Shown here one piece after another: positions 26,299 to 33,756 of a stretch of 64,000 bases of DNA. The notes under the pieces are model-generated. The model had not been told where the DNA came from. It ran no database searches and saw only the letters and a program-made list of their open reading frames with translations. The stretch is from Anaerolineales bacterium. GTDB taxonomy: Bacteria > Chloroflexota > Anaerolineae > 4572-78 > J111. The DNA is taken from positions 1,240,001 to 1,304,000 of the forward strand of contig JABTUK010000001.1 in NCBI GenBank assembly GCA_015075405.1, in the 5' to 3' direction. Position 1 is the first letter of the stretch; the number at the start of each line of letters is the position of its first letter. The position numbers and the translations under genes were made by a program.

Positions 26299-26811
26299 AT
26301 GATAAAAACTCAAAATAATATTGCCTCGTTTGTGCTGCGTTTTACCCAAGAGTTATGGCGTGACGCCCAGGGTGAACCCCATGTCCAATGGCGGGGTCAT
26401 ATCCGCCACGTCCAGGGTGATGAAGAAGATCGCTTTACCGATTTTGCGGAGGCAGTGGCTTTTATTCAACGCTATTTAACTCAACTGACGTTAGAGGCTT
26501 TAACAGGAGGTCAGCCTATGAATCAAGAAAAGGTGCTCCAGGAAAGCTTTAAAGTCTGGGAGCAGTTTGCTGCCAGTTATACCGATATGATGTTTGAGAC
26601 CATGCAACATACGGTTAAACAATCCGAAGCCTTCCGGGAGCAGTTTGATCAGGCCGCCGAACGCGCCTTGAAAGCCTGGCAGTTATCCCCCCAACCCCAG
26701 TATGGGCAGCTTGTGGAGGCCATTAATTTGCTGCAAGCCCAGGTTCAAACCCTAACCAGCAAAGTTGAAGACCTGGAAAAGAGTTTACAGGCCAAAACCG
26801 ATCAGAAGTAA
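26299..26811 (+). CDS. Phasin-like protein with an N-terminal extra domain
   Basis: This is a 170-residue protein. Residues ~8-65 (FVLRFTQELWRDAQGEPHVQWRG, then a FAEAVAFIQRYL helix) form a small domain that is found alone in other Chloroflexota-like genes (from memory). Residues ~74-170 are helical and phasin-like: SFKVWEQFAASYTDMM, then KQSEAFREQFDQA, ending in a short coiled coil. The helix pattern matches the next gene, so they are paralogues. Phasins coat PHA granules. A second strong ribosome-binding site and ATG lie inside the gene at 26505-26520, which could give a separate 97-residue phasin-only product. Confidence 0.65.
   Translation: MIKTQNNIASFVLRFTQELWRDAQGEPHVQWRGHIRHVQGDEEDRFTDFAEAVAFIQRYLTQLTLEALTGGQPMNQEKVLQESFKVWEQFAASYTDMMFETMQHTVKQSEAFREQFDQAAERALKAWQLSPQPQYGQLVEAINLLQAQVQTLTSKVEDLEKSLQAKTDQK
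26505..26520 (+). promoter_or_regulatory. Internal ribosome-binding site and alternative start
   Basis: A perfect AGGAGG (26505-26510) is followed 7 nt later by an in-frame ATG (26518). The upstream start at 26299 has only a weak AAAGG. The two starts would make full-length and phasin-only proteins of 170 and 97 residues from one message. Confidence 0.6.
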
Positions 26812-26857
26812 CCCGTGTTTTTCGGCCAAAAATTTATTTGATTATAGGAGAAAAATC

Positions 26858-27346
26858 ATGACAGTGAAAAAAGAAGCTTTACCCAATCTCGCCGATCTGG
26901 CCACCAAAATGACCGAAGAGAGCAAGGTTGCCGTAGATTCCGTATCCGCTCTGGCCAATTCGGCCGCTGAAGAGGCCAAAAGCCTGTTTGAGACCAATCA
27001 AGAATTCGTCAAGAAAAGCGTTGACATGTGGCAGGAGTATACTCAGGCTTACGCCGATGTTGTTCTGCAAGCTACCGAGCAATCCTTCAAACAATCCCTG
27101 GCCTTCCGCGAGAACATGGACAAGATTGTGACGGACGGCTTCAAAAAAGCGCAGGCGTTGAGTCAGGAAGAGCGCCAGTTTGGGGTTGAAATGGCTGAAC
27201 TGTTCAAAACCCAGGCTCAAGCTGCTTCCGAATACGCAGTCAACATATTTACCACCACCTCCAAAGTGATGACCACCACCGCTCTCTTTTCGGATTGGGC
27301 CGCCGAGCGGATGGCCAAAATGTTTACAACCATCTCCACTAATTAA
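26858..27346 (+). CDS. Phasin (PHA granule-associated protein)
   Basis: This is a 162-residue, almost fully helical protein without a membrane segment. It has the phasin pattern of a long amphipathic helix with repeated W/Y and hydrophobic spacing (SVDMWQEYTQAYADVVLQ, then KQSLAFRENMDKI), shared with the upstream gene. GGAG lies 7 nt before the ATG at 26858. A frame that starts at 26765 overlaps the previous gene and is rejected. The location before two reductases and the PHA synthase supports a granule coat role (inference). Confidence 0.72.
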   Translation: MTVKKEALPNLADLATKMTEESKVAVDSVSALANSAAEEAKSLFETNQEFVKKSVDMWQEYTQAYADVVLQATEQSFKQSLAFRENMDKIVTDGFKKAQALSQEERQFGVEMAELFKTQAQAASEYAVNIFTTTSKVMTTTALFSDWAAERMAKMFTTISTN

Positions 27347-27417
27347 TTGATTTGAGGCCGGAGGGGAAGAGTTTTTCTTCTCCTCCCCTTCATTTAATTC
27401 CCAAACAGGAGTCGAGT

Positions 27418-28161
27418 ATGCGCCTTAAAGACAAGGTAGCCATAATAACTGGGGCTGGGCGGGGTATTGGTCGCGCCACAGCTCTGCGTTTTGCCGAGGA
27501 GGGCGCTCGTGTTGTTGTCGCCGATGTTGACCTGGATGAGGCTCAGGGTGTGGCCGACGAGATCGCCGCCAAAGATGGTAGGGCTGTGGCGGTTAAGGTG
27601 AATGTGACCGACCGGGCCTCGATCAACGCCATGGTTCAAACCGTCCTGGATCATTTCGGGGGCCGCATTGATGTGCTAATTAATAATGCCGGCACCATTC
27701 GTGATTCTCAATTGGTTAAGATGACAGAGGAAAATTTCGATCTGGTTATTAATATCAATTTGAAAGGCGTTTTCAATTGCACTCAGGCTGTTGTGCCAAC
27801 CATGATCGCCCAGGGCAGCGGGGTTATTCTCAGTACCTCATCGCTGGTTGCGCCGTATGGCAATTACGGCCAGACCAATTATGTCGCCAGCAAAGCGGGG
27901 GTGGTGGGCATGACCAAAGTGTGGGCGCGTGAATTGGGCCGCAAAGGTATCCGGGTTAATGCGGTTGCGCCCGGTTTTATTGAAACGCGCTTAACGGCCG
28001 GTATCCCCGACAAAGTGGTAGAAAAATTGGTGGAACGCATCTCGCTGGGGCATTTCGGCCAGCCGGTAGACATTGCCAATGCTTATGTATGGCTGGCTTC
28101 GGATGAGGCCAGGTATGTCTCGGGACACGTCTTGGCTGTTGACGGTGGGGCCACCCTTTAG
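27418..28161 (+). CDS. SDR reductase, FabG/PhaB-type (acetoacetyl-CoA reductase-like)
   Basis: This is a 247-residue short-chain dehydrogenase. It has GAGRGIGRA (residues ~11-19) for the dinucleotide, NNAG (~88-91), STSSLVAPYG with the catalytic Ser, and YVASKAG with the Tyr-Lys pair. R35-type NADPH-specificity residues cannot be judged with certainty. In this locus it probably reduces acetoacetyl-CoA to (R)-3-hydroxybutyryl-CoA for PHA synthesis (inference); a FabG role in fatty-acid synthesis is the alternative. The start at 27418 has CAGGAGTC ~5 nt upstream. A second SDR at 32454 is a paralogue. Confidence 0.8.
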   Translation: MRLKDKVAIITGAGRGIGRATALRFAEEGARVVVADVDLDEAQGVADEIAAKDGRAVAVKVNVTDRASINAMVQTVLDHFGGRIDVLINNAGTIRDSQLVKMTEENFDLVININLKGVFNCTQAVVPTMIAQGSGVILSTSSLVAPYGNYGQTNYVASKAGVVGMTKVWARELGRKGIRVNAVAPGFIETRLTAGIPDKVVEKLVERISLGHFGQPVDIANAYVWLASDEARYVSGHVLAVDGGATL

Positions 28162-28205
28162 AGCCGATTGGAACTTAGCCTATCTCACCCGGTTAAATCG
28201 GCTCT
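28160..28205 (+). terminator. Hairpin after the SDR gene
   Basis: AGAGCCGATT (28160-28169) pairs with AATCGGCTCT (28196-28205) over 10 bp, and GTAATTTTACTT follows. The left arm includes the last two bases of the SDR stop codon. It could be a weak terminator or a processing signal before the CBS genes. Confidence 0.5.
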
Positions 28206-28230
28206 GTAATTTTACTTCAGGAGGTACAGT

Positions 28231-28617
28231 GTGTTAAAAGCAAAAGACATCATGACAAGCGACGTTGTCACCATTCAGCCTTCTGCTTTGGTGTCTGAGG
28301 CTATTGGCTTGATGCGGCAGAAAAAAATCCATGCCATCGTGGTAAAATCTCGCGCCCCGGAGAAAGCTTATGGGATTGTGACCGAGGCCGACATTGCCTA
28401 TAAAGTTGTCGCTCGCGACAGCGACCCTAAAGCCCTGACGGTTGGGGATATTATGACCAAGCCCTGCATTACCGTTAACCCTGAGATGACCGTGGAAAAC
28501 GTGGCCCGTCTGTTTGCCAATAATCATATCCACCGCGCTCCGGTAGTTAAGGATGACCTGCTGGGTATTGTCTCGATATCAGACATCTTACAGAAGGGGA
28601 AGTGGTGGCAGGATTAA
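28231..28617 (+). CDS. CBS-domain pair protein (copy 1)
   Basis: This is a 128-residue protein with two CBS motifs (~8-60 and ~72-125), as shown by IMTSDVVTIQPSALVSEAIGLM and IMTKPCITVNPEMTVENVARLF. The CBS pair usually binds adenosine nucleotides and acts as an energy sensor. It starts with GTG at 28231 after a strong CAGGAGGTAC site. A close paralogue follows 30 nt later. Their placement within the PHA locus suggests nucleotide-controlled regulation of PHA metabolism (inference). Confidence 0.85.
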   Translation: MLKAKDIMTSDVVTIQPSALVSEAIGLMRQKKIHAIVVKSRAPEKAYGIVTEADIAYKVVARDSDPKALTVGDIMTKPCITVNPEMTVENVARLFANNHIHRAPVVKDDLLGIVSISDILQKGKWWQD

Positions 28618-28646
28618 AACCACCCTTTTGGCAAAGGAGCTAATTT

Positions 28647-29033
28647 ATGCAAACTGCAAAGGAAATTATGACCAAAGACGTGGTCACCATTCAAGCTTCA
28701 GCCTCGACGGCCGAAGCCATAGGGCTGATGCGCGAGAAACATATCCGTGATCTGGTGGTAGAGCCAAGTCACAGTGAGGATGCCTATGGTATTGTCACCG
28801 AGACAGATATTGCCTATAAGGTGGCTGCCTATGGTAAAAACCCCCAAACTGTTTCTGTCGGCGAAATTATGACCAAGCCTTGCATCGAGGTTGACCCCGA
28901 TCTGACCGTCGAAGAAGTGGCTCAATTGTTTGCGTTAAACCACATTCACCGGGCGCCGGTGATTAAAGAAAAATTGTTTGGTATTATCTCCGTCACCGAT
29001 ATTCTGCGTGAAACGATGTGGTGGCGGGATTAA
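28647..29033 (+). CDS. CBS-domain pair protein (copy 2)
   Basis: This is a 128-residue paralogue of the previous gene with the same two-CBS layout (TKDVVTIQASASTAEAIGLM, IMTKPCIEVDPDLTVEEVAQ) and the same C-terminal W-W-x-D ending (MWWRD against KWWQD). The two sequences are clearly diverged, so they may form a heterodimer. AAAGGAG precedes the ATG. It is followed by a PhaE-like gene. Confidence 0.85.
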   Translation: MQTAKEIMTKDVVTIQASASTAEAIGLMREKHIRDLVVEPSHSEDAYGIVTETDIAYKVAAYGKNPQTVSVGEIMTKPCIEVDPDLTVEEVAQLFALNHIHRAPVIKEKLFGIISVTDILRETMWWRD

Positions 29034-29071
29034 TTTTAAATCAATTTTAGTTCAATAGAAGGAGATATTTA

Positions 29072-29542
29072 ATGGACTGGTCAAAACAAACTCAGGATAT
29101 GTTCAAAACCTGGACGGATGCCCAAACCAAAACCTGGAATACCTGGCTCGATACCGTCAAGACCTTTGATGTATCCCAACCGGGGCAGGCCTGGGAAAAG
29201 ACGGTAGACGCCTGGCAGCAATCGGTCAAGAATACCCTGGCCGCGCAAGTGGAAGGCAGCCGCATCTGGGCCGAAAGCGTTTCTTCCATTCAAGGCGCAC
29301 CCAAAGAAACGGCCAACTGGGCCCATCAAGTTCAGGACATGACCCAACGCTGGACCGACCTGCAACAACAGATGTGGGACAACTGGTTCGACGTGATGAA
29401 GAAGGCCGAGTTGGGCAAGTTTCCCGCCCTGGATAAAAACGGGTCGAGTCTGCTGGGGCCGTGGCAGGAAATGAGCAAGAAGATGATGGATGCTCAAATG
29501 GAGTGGATCCGCAACTTTACCGCCCCAACTAAAGAAAGTTAA
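29072..29542 (+). CDS. PhaE-like / phasin-like protein
   Basis: This is a 156-residue helical protein rich in Trp and Gln. The start MDWSKQTQDMFKTWTDAQTK matches the start of the next gene (MDWQKQAETMMSTWAEAQKK), so it appears to be a short PhaE-type paralogue without the C-terminal part. GAAGGAGATAT lies 6 nt before the ATG. A G/C-rich hairpin separates it from phaE. It may act as a granule coat protein or as an alternative PHA synthase subunit. Confidence 0.65.
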   Translation: MDWSKQTQDMFKTWTDAQTKTWNTWLDTVKTFDVSQPGQAWEKTVDAWQQSVKNTLAAQVEGSRIWAESVSSIQGAPKETANWAHQVQDMTQRWTDLQQQMWDNWFDVMKKAELGKFPALDKNGSSLLGPWQEMSKKMMDAQMEWIRNFTAPTKES

Positions 29543-29546
29543 AGCC

Positions 29547-29595
29547 TACCCCCACCCCCTCCCCCGATTCGGAGGAGGGGCTAGGGGTGGGGGTA
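29547..29595 (+). terminator. G/C-rich hairpin between the PhaE-like gene and phaE
   Basis: A long stem of TACCCCCACCCC-type sequence pairs with GGGGTGGGGGTA-type sequence (29547-29595), followed by TTTTCC. It overlaps the leader of phaE, so it may attenuate the downstream genes rather than stop them fully. Confidence 0.55.
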
Positions 29596-29616
29596 TTTTC
29601 CGAGGAGAAACCAAAT

Positions 29617-30756
29617 ATGGATTGGCAAAAACAGGCCGAAACCATGATGAGTACATGGGCTGAGGCGCAAAAGAAGATGTGGGAAAGTTGGACTGAGTTG
29701 GCGCAGCCAAACGGCGCCCCGAACCAATTTTACCCCAACATGATGGAGCAATGGCGCTGGTTGGCCGAACAGAGCATGCAGGCCTGGGCCGCTAACTCCG
29801 GGCCGACCATCAAGGGTGTGGCCGAACAAATGGCGGCCAGCCAGGCTTCGATGATGCGCTTTCTTGAGCTGTCAAGCAAAGCATGGCAGGTGATGGCTCC
29901 TAAAGTTGAAGCCGGGGAGGATTGGCAATCGGTATTGCGTGAATATAGTGAGCAGTGGTTCCAACAACTGGTTGGCGGGCCGACCGGGTTTGTGAGCGCC
30001 AGCAAAGACATCAACCAGTTGTGGCGTTTCTATATCGAAGAATGGCAAAAGCTCAGCCAGCCCTGGTTTCAATCCTGGGGACAGACCCCCTGGCAATTTA
30101 GCCAGGGCCTCACCGGCGCCGGTTCCCAACTGGCCGAGTTGAGCCGGCTGCACTGGGATGCCTACGAGCGCTCCTTTGGCCGCATGACCGAAACTCCACG
30201 CCTGGGCTTTAACCGTGAACTGATGGACAAATTGATCAACAGTTTTGATACCTGGGTACAGTTTCGTAAAACCAGCGCCGACTACCACATTTTGTTAGCC
30301 CGAACCTCGGCTCAAGCGTTTGAGCGGGTGATGCAAGAACTGGTGGCGCTGAGTGAAAAGGGTGAAAAGATTGACAGCATCCGCCAGTTGATGAATCTGT
30401 GGATGGACACCATTGACCAGACCTTCTCCAAACTGTACAAAACCGAAGAATATCTGAATGTGCAGCGTGAGCTGTCGGCAGCGGTAATGACCTACCGGCT
30501 GAAAGAGCAAGAGATTGTTGAAGTCATGCTAAAAATGCTCAATCTGCCCACCCGCAGCGAATTGGATGATGCCTATCGCAGCCTGTATGAGCTTCGCAAA
30601 GAGGTCAAGCAGTTAAAAAAGGCCCTGAAAGAGCGCAATGGGACCACTCCTGTTGAGGTTAAAGCGGAAGTCAAAAAGCCCAAAGCGCCAGCCAAGCAAA
30701 AACCAGTTCTCGCAGCGGACGAACCTGTGCTCGAAGCTGCCGGGAATGAGGGGTAA
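29617..30756 (+). CDS. phaE: PHA synthase class III subunit
   Basis: This is a 379-residue protein. PhaE is the non-catalytic partner of PhaC in class III PHA synthases. The protein is helical, with Trp-rich N-terminal repeats (MDWQKQAETMMSTWAEAQKK), the central FQSWGQTPWQFSQGLTGAG, and the C-terminal LPTRSELDDAYRSLYELRKE which is characteristic of the family end. A Lys/Ala/Pro-rich tail of ~45 residues follows. The start at 29617 has GAGGAG ~8 nt upstream. It ends 11 nt before phaC. Confidence 0.85.
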   Translation: MDWQKQAETMMSTWAEAQKKMWESWTELAQPNGAPNQFYPNMMEQWRWLAEQSMQAWAANSGPTIKGVAEQMAASQASMMRFLELSSKAWQVMAPKVEAGEDWQSVLREYSEQWFQQLVGGPTGFVSASKDINQLWRFYIEEWQKLSQPWFQSWGQTPWQFSQGLTGAGSQLAELSRLHWDAYERSFGRMTETPRLGFNRELMDKLINSFDTWVQFRKTSADYHILLARTSAQAFERVMQELVALSEKGEKIDSIRQLMNLWMDTIDQTFSKLYKTEEYLNVQRELSAAVMTYRLKEQEIVEVMLKMLNLPTRSELDDAYRSLYELRKEVKQLKKALKERNGTTPVEVKAEVKKPKAPAKQKPVLAADEPVLEAAGNEG

Positions 30757-30767
30757 GGAGGCCAATT

Positions 30768-31862
30768 ATGTCATTTCCTATCCAAATAACGCCAGACAAA
30801 GCTATCCATGAGCTGACCGAAATCAACCAAAAGCTGGTCAAAGGCATCGAGTTGTTGAGCGAACTCAAAGAGGATGATATTCAGGTCGGCACAGCCCCCA
30901 AAGAACTGGTTTATCGCGAGGACAAGTTAAGACTTTACCACTTTATCCCGCAGGTCAAGCGGCCGTTTCGGATTCCGCTGCTGTTTTCTTACGCCCTGGT
31001 CAACCGCTGGATGGTGGCTGATTTACAGGAAGACCGCTCGCTGATCCGCAACCTGCTCAAAGAAGGGATTGATATTTACCTGATTGACTGGGGCGACCCG
31101 ACCCGCATGGATCGCTGGCTAACCCTGGATGATTATGTTAACACCTACCTGGATAATTGCGTAGATTTCATCCGCGAGCAGCACGGTCTGGACAAAATCA
31201 ACTTGCTGGGGATTTGCCAGGGCGGCACAATGGCCGCCTGCTACACCGCCCTGCACCCCGAAAAGATCAAGAACCTGGTGCTAACGGTTACGCCGATTGA
31301 CTTCCACGCCGATAAAGAAGAGGAAAACGAAGATTGGGGCTTGTTAAATGTGTGGGCGCGTCACCTGGATATTGACCCCATGATTGATGCCCTGGGCGTT
31401 GTTCCCGCTGAGTTGTTGAACTTCTCTTTCATGCTGGTCCGGCCTATGTCATTGAATGTCAAAAAATATACCGATATGATTGACATTATGGATGACAAAA
31501 ACAAGATGATGAACTTCCTGAGGATGGAAAAGTGGCTTAACGAAGGCCCTGACAGCGCCGGGGAAGCCTATCGTCAATTTGTCAAGGACTTTTTCCAGAA
31601 GAACCAGTTAATCAAGGGCGAAGTGATGCTGGGCGATCAAAAGGTAGACCTGGCTAATATCACCGTGCCGGTGTTGAACTGTTTTGCTAACCAGGACCAT
31701 CTGGTGCCGCCCAAATCTACGCGGGCGCTGGCAAAATATGTCGGAACAAAGGATTATACGGAATTGGAAGTTCCGGCCGGGCACATTGGCTTTTATGTTA
31801 GCGGTAAATCACAAAAGATGCTGGCTCCAGGTATTGCCAAATGGCTCAAAGAGCGGGGTTAA
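30768..31862 (+). CDS. phaC: PHA synthase class III catalytic subunit
   Basis: This is a 364-residue protein, the class III size. It polymerises (R)-3-hydroxyacyl-CoA into PHA. The lipase-like box GICQGG carries the catalytic Cys (~147). The Asp is in NQDHLVPP and the His in PAGHIGFYVSG. The N-terminal ~50 residues and LYHFIPQ also match class III. AAGGAGG lies before the ATG. It follows phaE in the usual E-C order, and a perfect hairpin follows the stop. Confidence 0.92.
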   Translation: MSFPIQITPDKAIHELTEINQKLVKGIELLSELKEDDIQVGTAPKELVYREDKLRLYHFIPQVKRPFRIPLLFSYALVNRWMVADLQEDRSLIRNLLKEGIDIYLIDWGDPTRMDRWLTLDDYVNTYLDNCVDFIREQHGLDKINLLGICQGGTMAACYTALHPEKIKNLVLTVTPIDFHADKEEENEDWGLLNVWARHLDIDPMIDALGVVPAELLNFSFMLVRPMSLNVKKYTDMIDIMDDKNKMMNFLRMEKWLNEGPDSAGEAYRQFVKDFFQKNQLIKGEVMLGDQKVDLANITVPVLNCFANQDHLVPPKSTRALAKYVGTKDYTELEVPAGHIGFYVSGKSQKMLAPGIAKWLKERG

Positions 31863-31890
31863 TGAAATACCCGACTAAATTGCTTTAAAT

Positions 31891-31924
31891 AATAGACCTC
31901 TGGTATCTCTACCAGAGGTCTATT
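31891..31924 (+). terminator. 15-bp perfect hairpin after phaC
   Basis: AATAGACCTCTGGTA (31891-31905) and its exact complement (31910-31924) enclose a TCTC loop. GTTCTC follows instead of a T-tract, so termination efficiency is uncertain. It lies 28 nt after the phaC stop and probably marks the end of the PHA operon. Confidence 0.6.
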
Positions 31925-31964
31925 GTTCTCAAAAAAACTGTCAAACTGGACATGTTGTAAAATC

Positions 31965-32029
31965 TCACGCGAAGTCGCCAAGAACGCCAAGAAAACAAAA
32001 AATCTTTGCGACTTTGCGACTTTGCGTGA
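31965..32029. repeat. 8-nt-period inverted repeat (CTTTGCGA unit)
   Basis: TCACGCGAAGTCGCCAAGAA-like sequence on the left and CTTTGCGA-period units on the right (about 32004-32029) form an imperfect inverted repeat. The rest of the 590-nt gap 31863-32453 holds the hairpin at 31891, AT-rich sequence and a MITE-like copy. No gene is visible in it. Confidence 0.6.
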
Positions 32030-32299
32030 ATATTTGGGTCTCAGTGGATCCAATTTTCAAAGGTATGTTCAAAAATTCACATGGATGACAAATGTCACTG
32101 CGAAATGCCGCATCTTGTCACTTTTTTTTGCCTATAAGATAGATTAAACTCCATCATGTTATTGTTCTTTGGGGCTAATTTAGTGTATCATATCCCAAAC
32201 ACCTCTGGCATATAGTTTTACTTACCCTAAAACGAAGCCATCCTCACCCTGACCACCCACACCATAGCTTTAGCCAGACAATAAAATATTTCCTAAAAT

Positions 32300-32422
32300 G
32301 TAACTGCTCAGGCATGTCATTTCGACCGAAGGGAGAAATCTCCTAATCCGTGGTTTGCAGACAACGACCTCAAAGATTTCTCGGCTTTCAGCCTCGAAAT
32401 GACATGAGGGCTGAGTAGTTAC
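32300..32422. repeat. MITE-like inverted-repeat element (copy 2)
   Basis: The ends read GTAACTGCTCAGGCATGTCA at left and, inverted, TGACATGAGGGCTGAGTAGTTAC at right. The first 28 bases after the left tip (from 32313, CATGTCATTTCGACCGAAGG) are identical to copy 1 at 19602. It is shorter, has no internal palindrome and no ORF. It lies ~30 nt before the SDR gene at 32454. Confidence 0.75.
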
Positions 32423-32453
32423 CCTAAAATTATTTAACCAAGGGAGGCAAAAA

Positions 32454-33167
32454 ATGTTAGGACTTGAAGACAAAGTTGTTTTAGTAACAGGCGGCAACCA
32501 TGGCATTGGGGCTGCCATTGTGGAAGTTCTGGAGGATTTTGGGGCAAAAGTGGCTTACAATTACCGCAGCGAACCCGGTCCGCGAGGCTCACTGGCCGTC
32601 AAGGTTGACGTGACTGACGAGGCCGGCATGGCCGAGTTTGCCGAGCGGACAGAGCGAGAATTGGGACCAATCTACGGGGTGGTGCCTAACGCCGGCATTA
32701 TCAAGGACAACCTGATTATAAAAATGCCTGCGGAGGATTGGCATGCTGTGCTGGAAGTTAATCTGACCGGCGCTTACTACACCATTAAACCGGTTCTCCC
32801 CAAAATGTACGAGCGGCAGGAAGGTTCGATTGTTTTTATTAGCTCGTTGGGCGGGCAGCGGGGCAATATTGGCCAGGCCAATTACTCCGCCGCTAAAGCC
32901 GGCCTGATTGCGCTGGCTCAAACCCTGGCCCTTGAGGCCGCCCGTTACGGGGTTCGCTCCAATGTTGTTGCCCCGGGTTACACCGAAACCGATATTGTTA
33001 AAGGTATTCCTGAAAAGGTGCAGGAAGTGCTGATTAAGCAGATTCCCATGCGCCGTTTTGCCCAACCCAAAGAGATGGCCTGGGTGGTTGCTTTTTTGTT
33101 GTCGCCCATCGCTTCAAGTTACATTACCGGGCAGGTCATTCCTGTCAATGGTGGGCAATACTTCTGA
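32454..33167 (+). CDS. SDR reductase, FabG/PhaB-type (second copy)
   Basis: This is a 237-residue short-chain dehydrogenase. It has GGNHGIGAA (~12-20), NAGI (~81-84), ISSLGGQRGNIGQANYSAAKAG with the Ser, Tyr and Lys of the active site, and the C-terminal VIPVNGGQYF. It is shorter in the first Rossmann half than the copy at 27418 (the segment after YNYRSEPG is contracted). It is followed 10 nt later by a PhaE-like gene and then by a thiolase, so a role in PHA-monomer supply is likely (inference). GGGAGG lies 6 nt before the ATG. Confidence 0.8.
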   Translation: MLGLEDKVVLVTGGNHGIGAAIVEVLEDFGAKVAYNYRSEPGPRGSLAVKVDVTDEAGMAEFAERTERELGPIYGVVPNAGIIKDNLIIKMPAEDWHAVLEVNLTGAYYTIKPVLPKMYERQEGSIVFISSLGGQRGNIGQANYSAAKAGLIALAQTLALEAARYGVRSNVVAPGYTETDIVKGIPEKVQEVLIKQIPMRRFAQPKEMAWVVAFLLSPIASSYITGQVIPVNGGQYF

Positions 33168-33177
33168 TGAGGATATA

Positions 33178-33705
33178 ATGTCAACAACTCAAAACCCGAT
33201 GGAGCTGTGGCTTCGCCTCATGAGCGATGCCATGCGGGGTACGGCTGACGCCCAGGAGGCGATTCGCACCTTGGGTGAAATACCGACCACCCCCGACCAA
33301 TTAACCCGCTGGATGACCCGCTTCATGCCCCTGATGGCCGGCCAAACCCCTGGACCCGAAATGATGGGCGATTGGCTTGAGGATGCCTGGAAAATGATGG
33401 GGGTGGTGCCGCGCTATCGTTATCTTGAGTTGTTGGAGCGCCACGAACTCCTGCGCCAGCGGCTGGAAGAAGCCGAAAAGACCATTCAAAAACTACGCAA
33501 AACCTCTTCCGGCAACAAAATGCCGGAACAGGAAGTCCAGCAGATTTTAAACCTCTGGGAAGGCATGCTGCAAGAGACGTTGAGCATGCAAGCCGATTGG
33601 ATGCGAACCTGGACCAAAACAGAGGCTACCGAAGCGAAAGGAGAAACTAAAAATTCAACCTCTGAGGATGCAGGGCTAAGCAGCAATGAAGAGAACGAGG
33701 AATAA
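33178..33705 (+). CDS. PhaE-like / phasin-like protein with acidic tail
   Basis: This is a 175-residue helical protein. The start MSTTQNPMELWLRLMSDAMRG at 33178 follows a weak GAGGA 6 nt upstream; a frame that starts at 33058 overlaps the SDR gene and is rejected. It contains a coiled-coil-like segment (LLERHELLRQRLEEAEKTIQ), a WMRTWTKTEA end and an acidic Ser/Glu/Asn tail. It resembles the C-terminal helices of PhaE proteins. A granule-associated role is inferred from the neighbours. Confidence 0.6.
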   Translation: MSTTQNPMELWLRLMSDAMRGTADAQEAIRTLGEIPTTPDQLTRWMTRFMPLMAGQTPGPEMMGDWLEDAWKMMGVVPRYRYLELLERHELLRQRLEEAEKTIQKLRKTSSGNKMPEQEVQQILNLWEGMLQETLSMQADWMRTWTKTEATEAKGETKNSTSEDAGLSSNEENEE

Positions 33706-33756
33706 CATTACTCAATCAATAAGGGATTAAAGTTAGTATTATTTGAAGGAGGTACA

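Noticed and set aside
31863-32453. Possible small gene in the 590-nt gap after phaC
   Set aside because: Frames there are short, lack ribosome-binding sites and fall across repeats.
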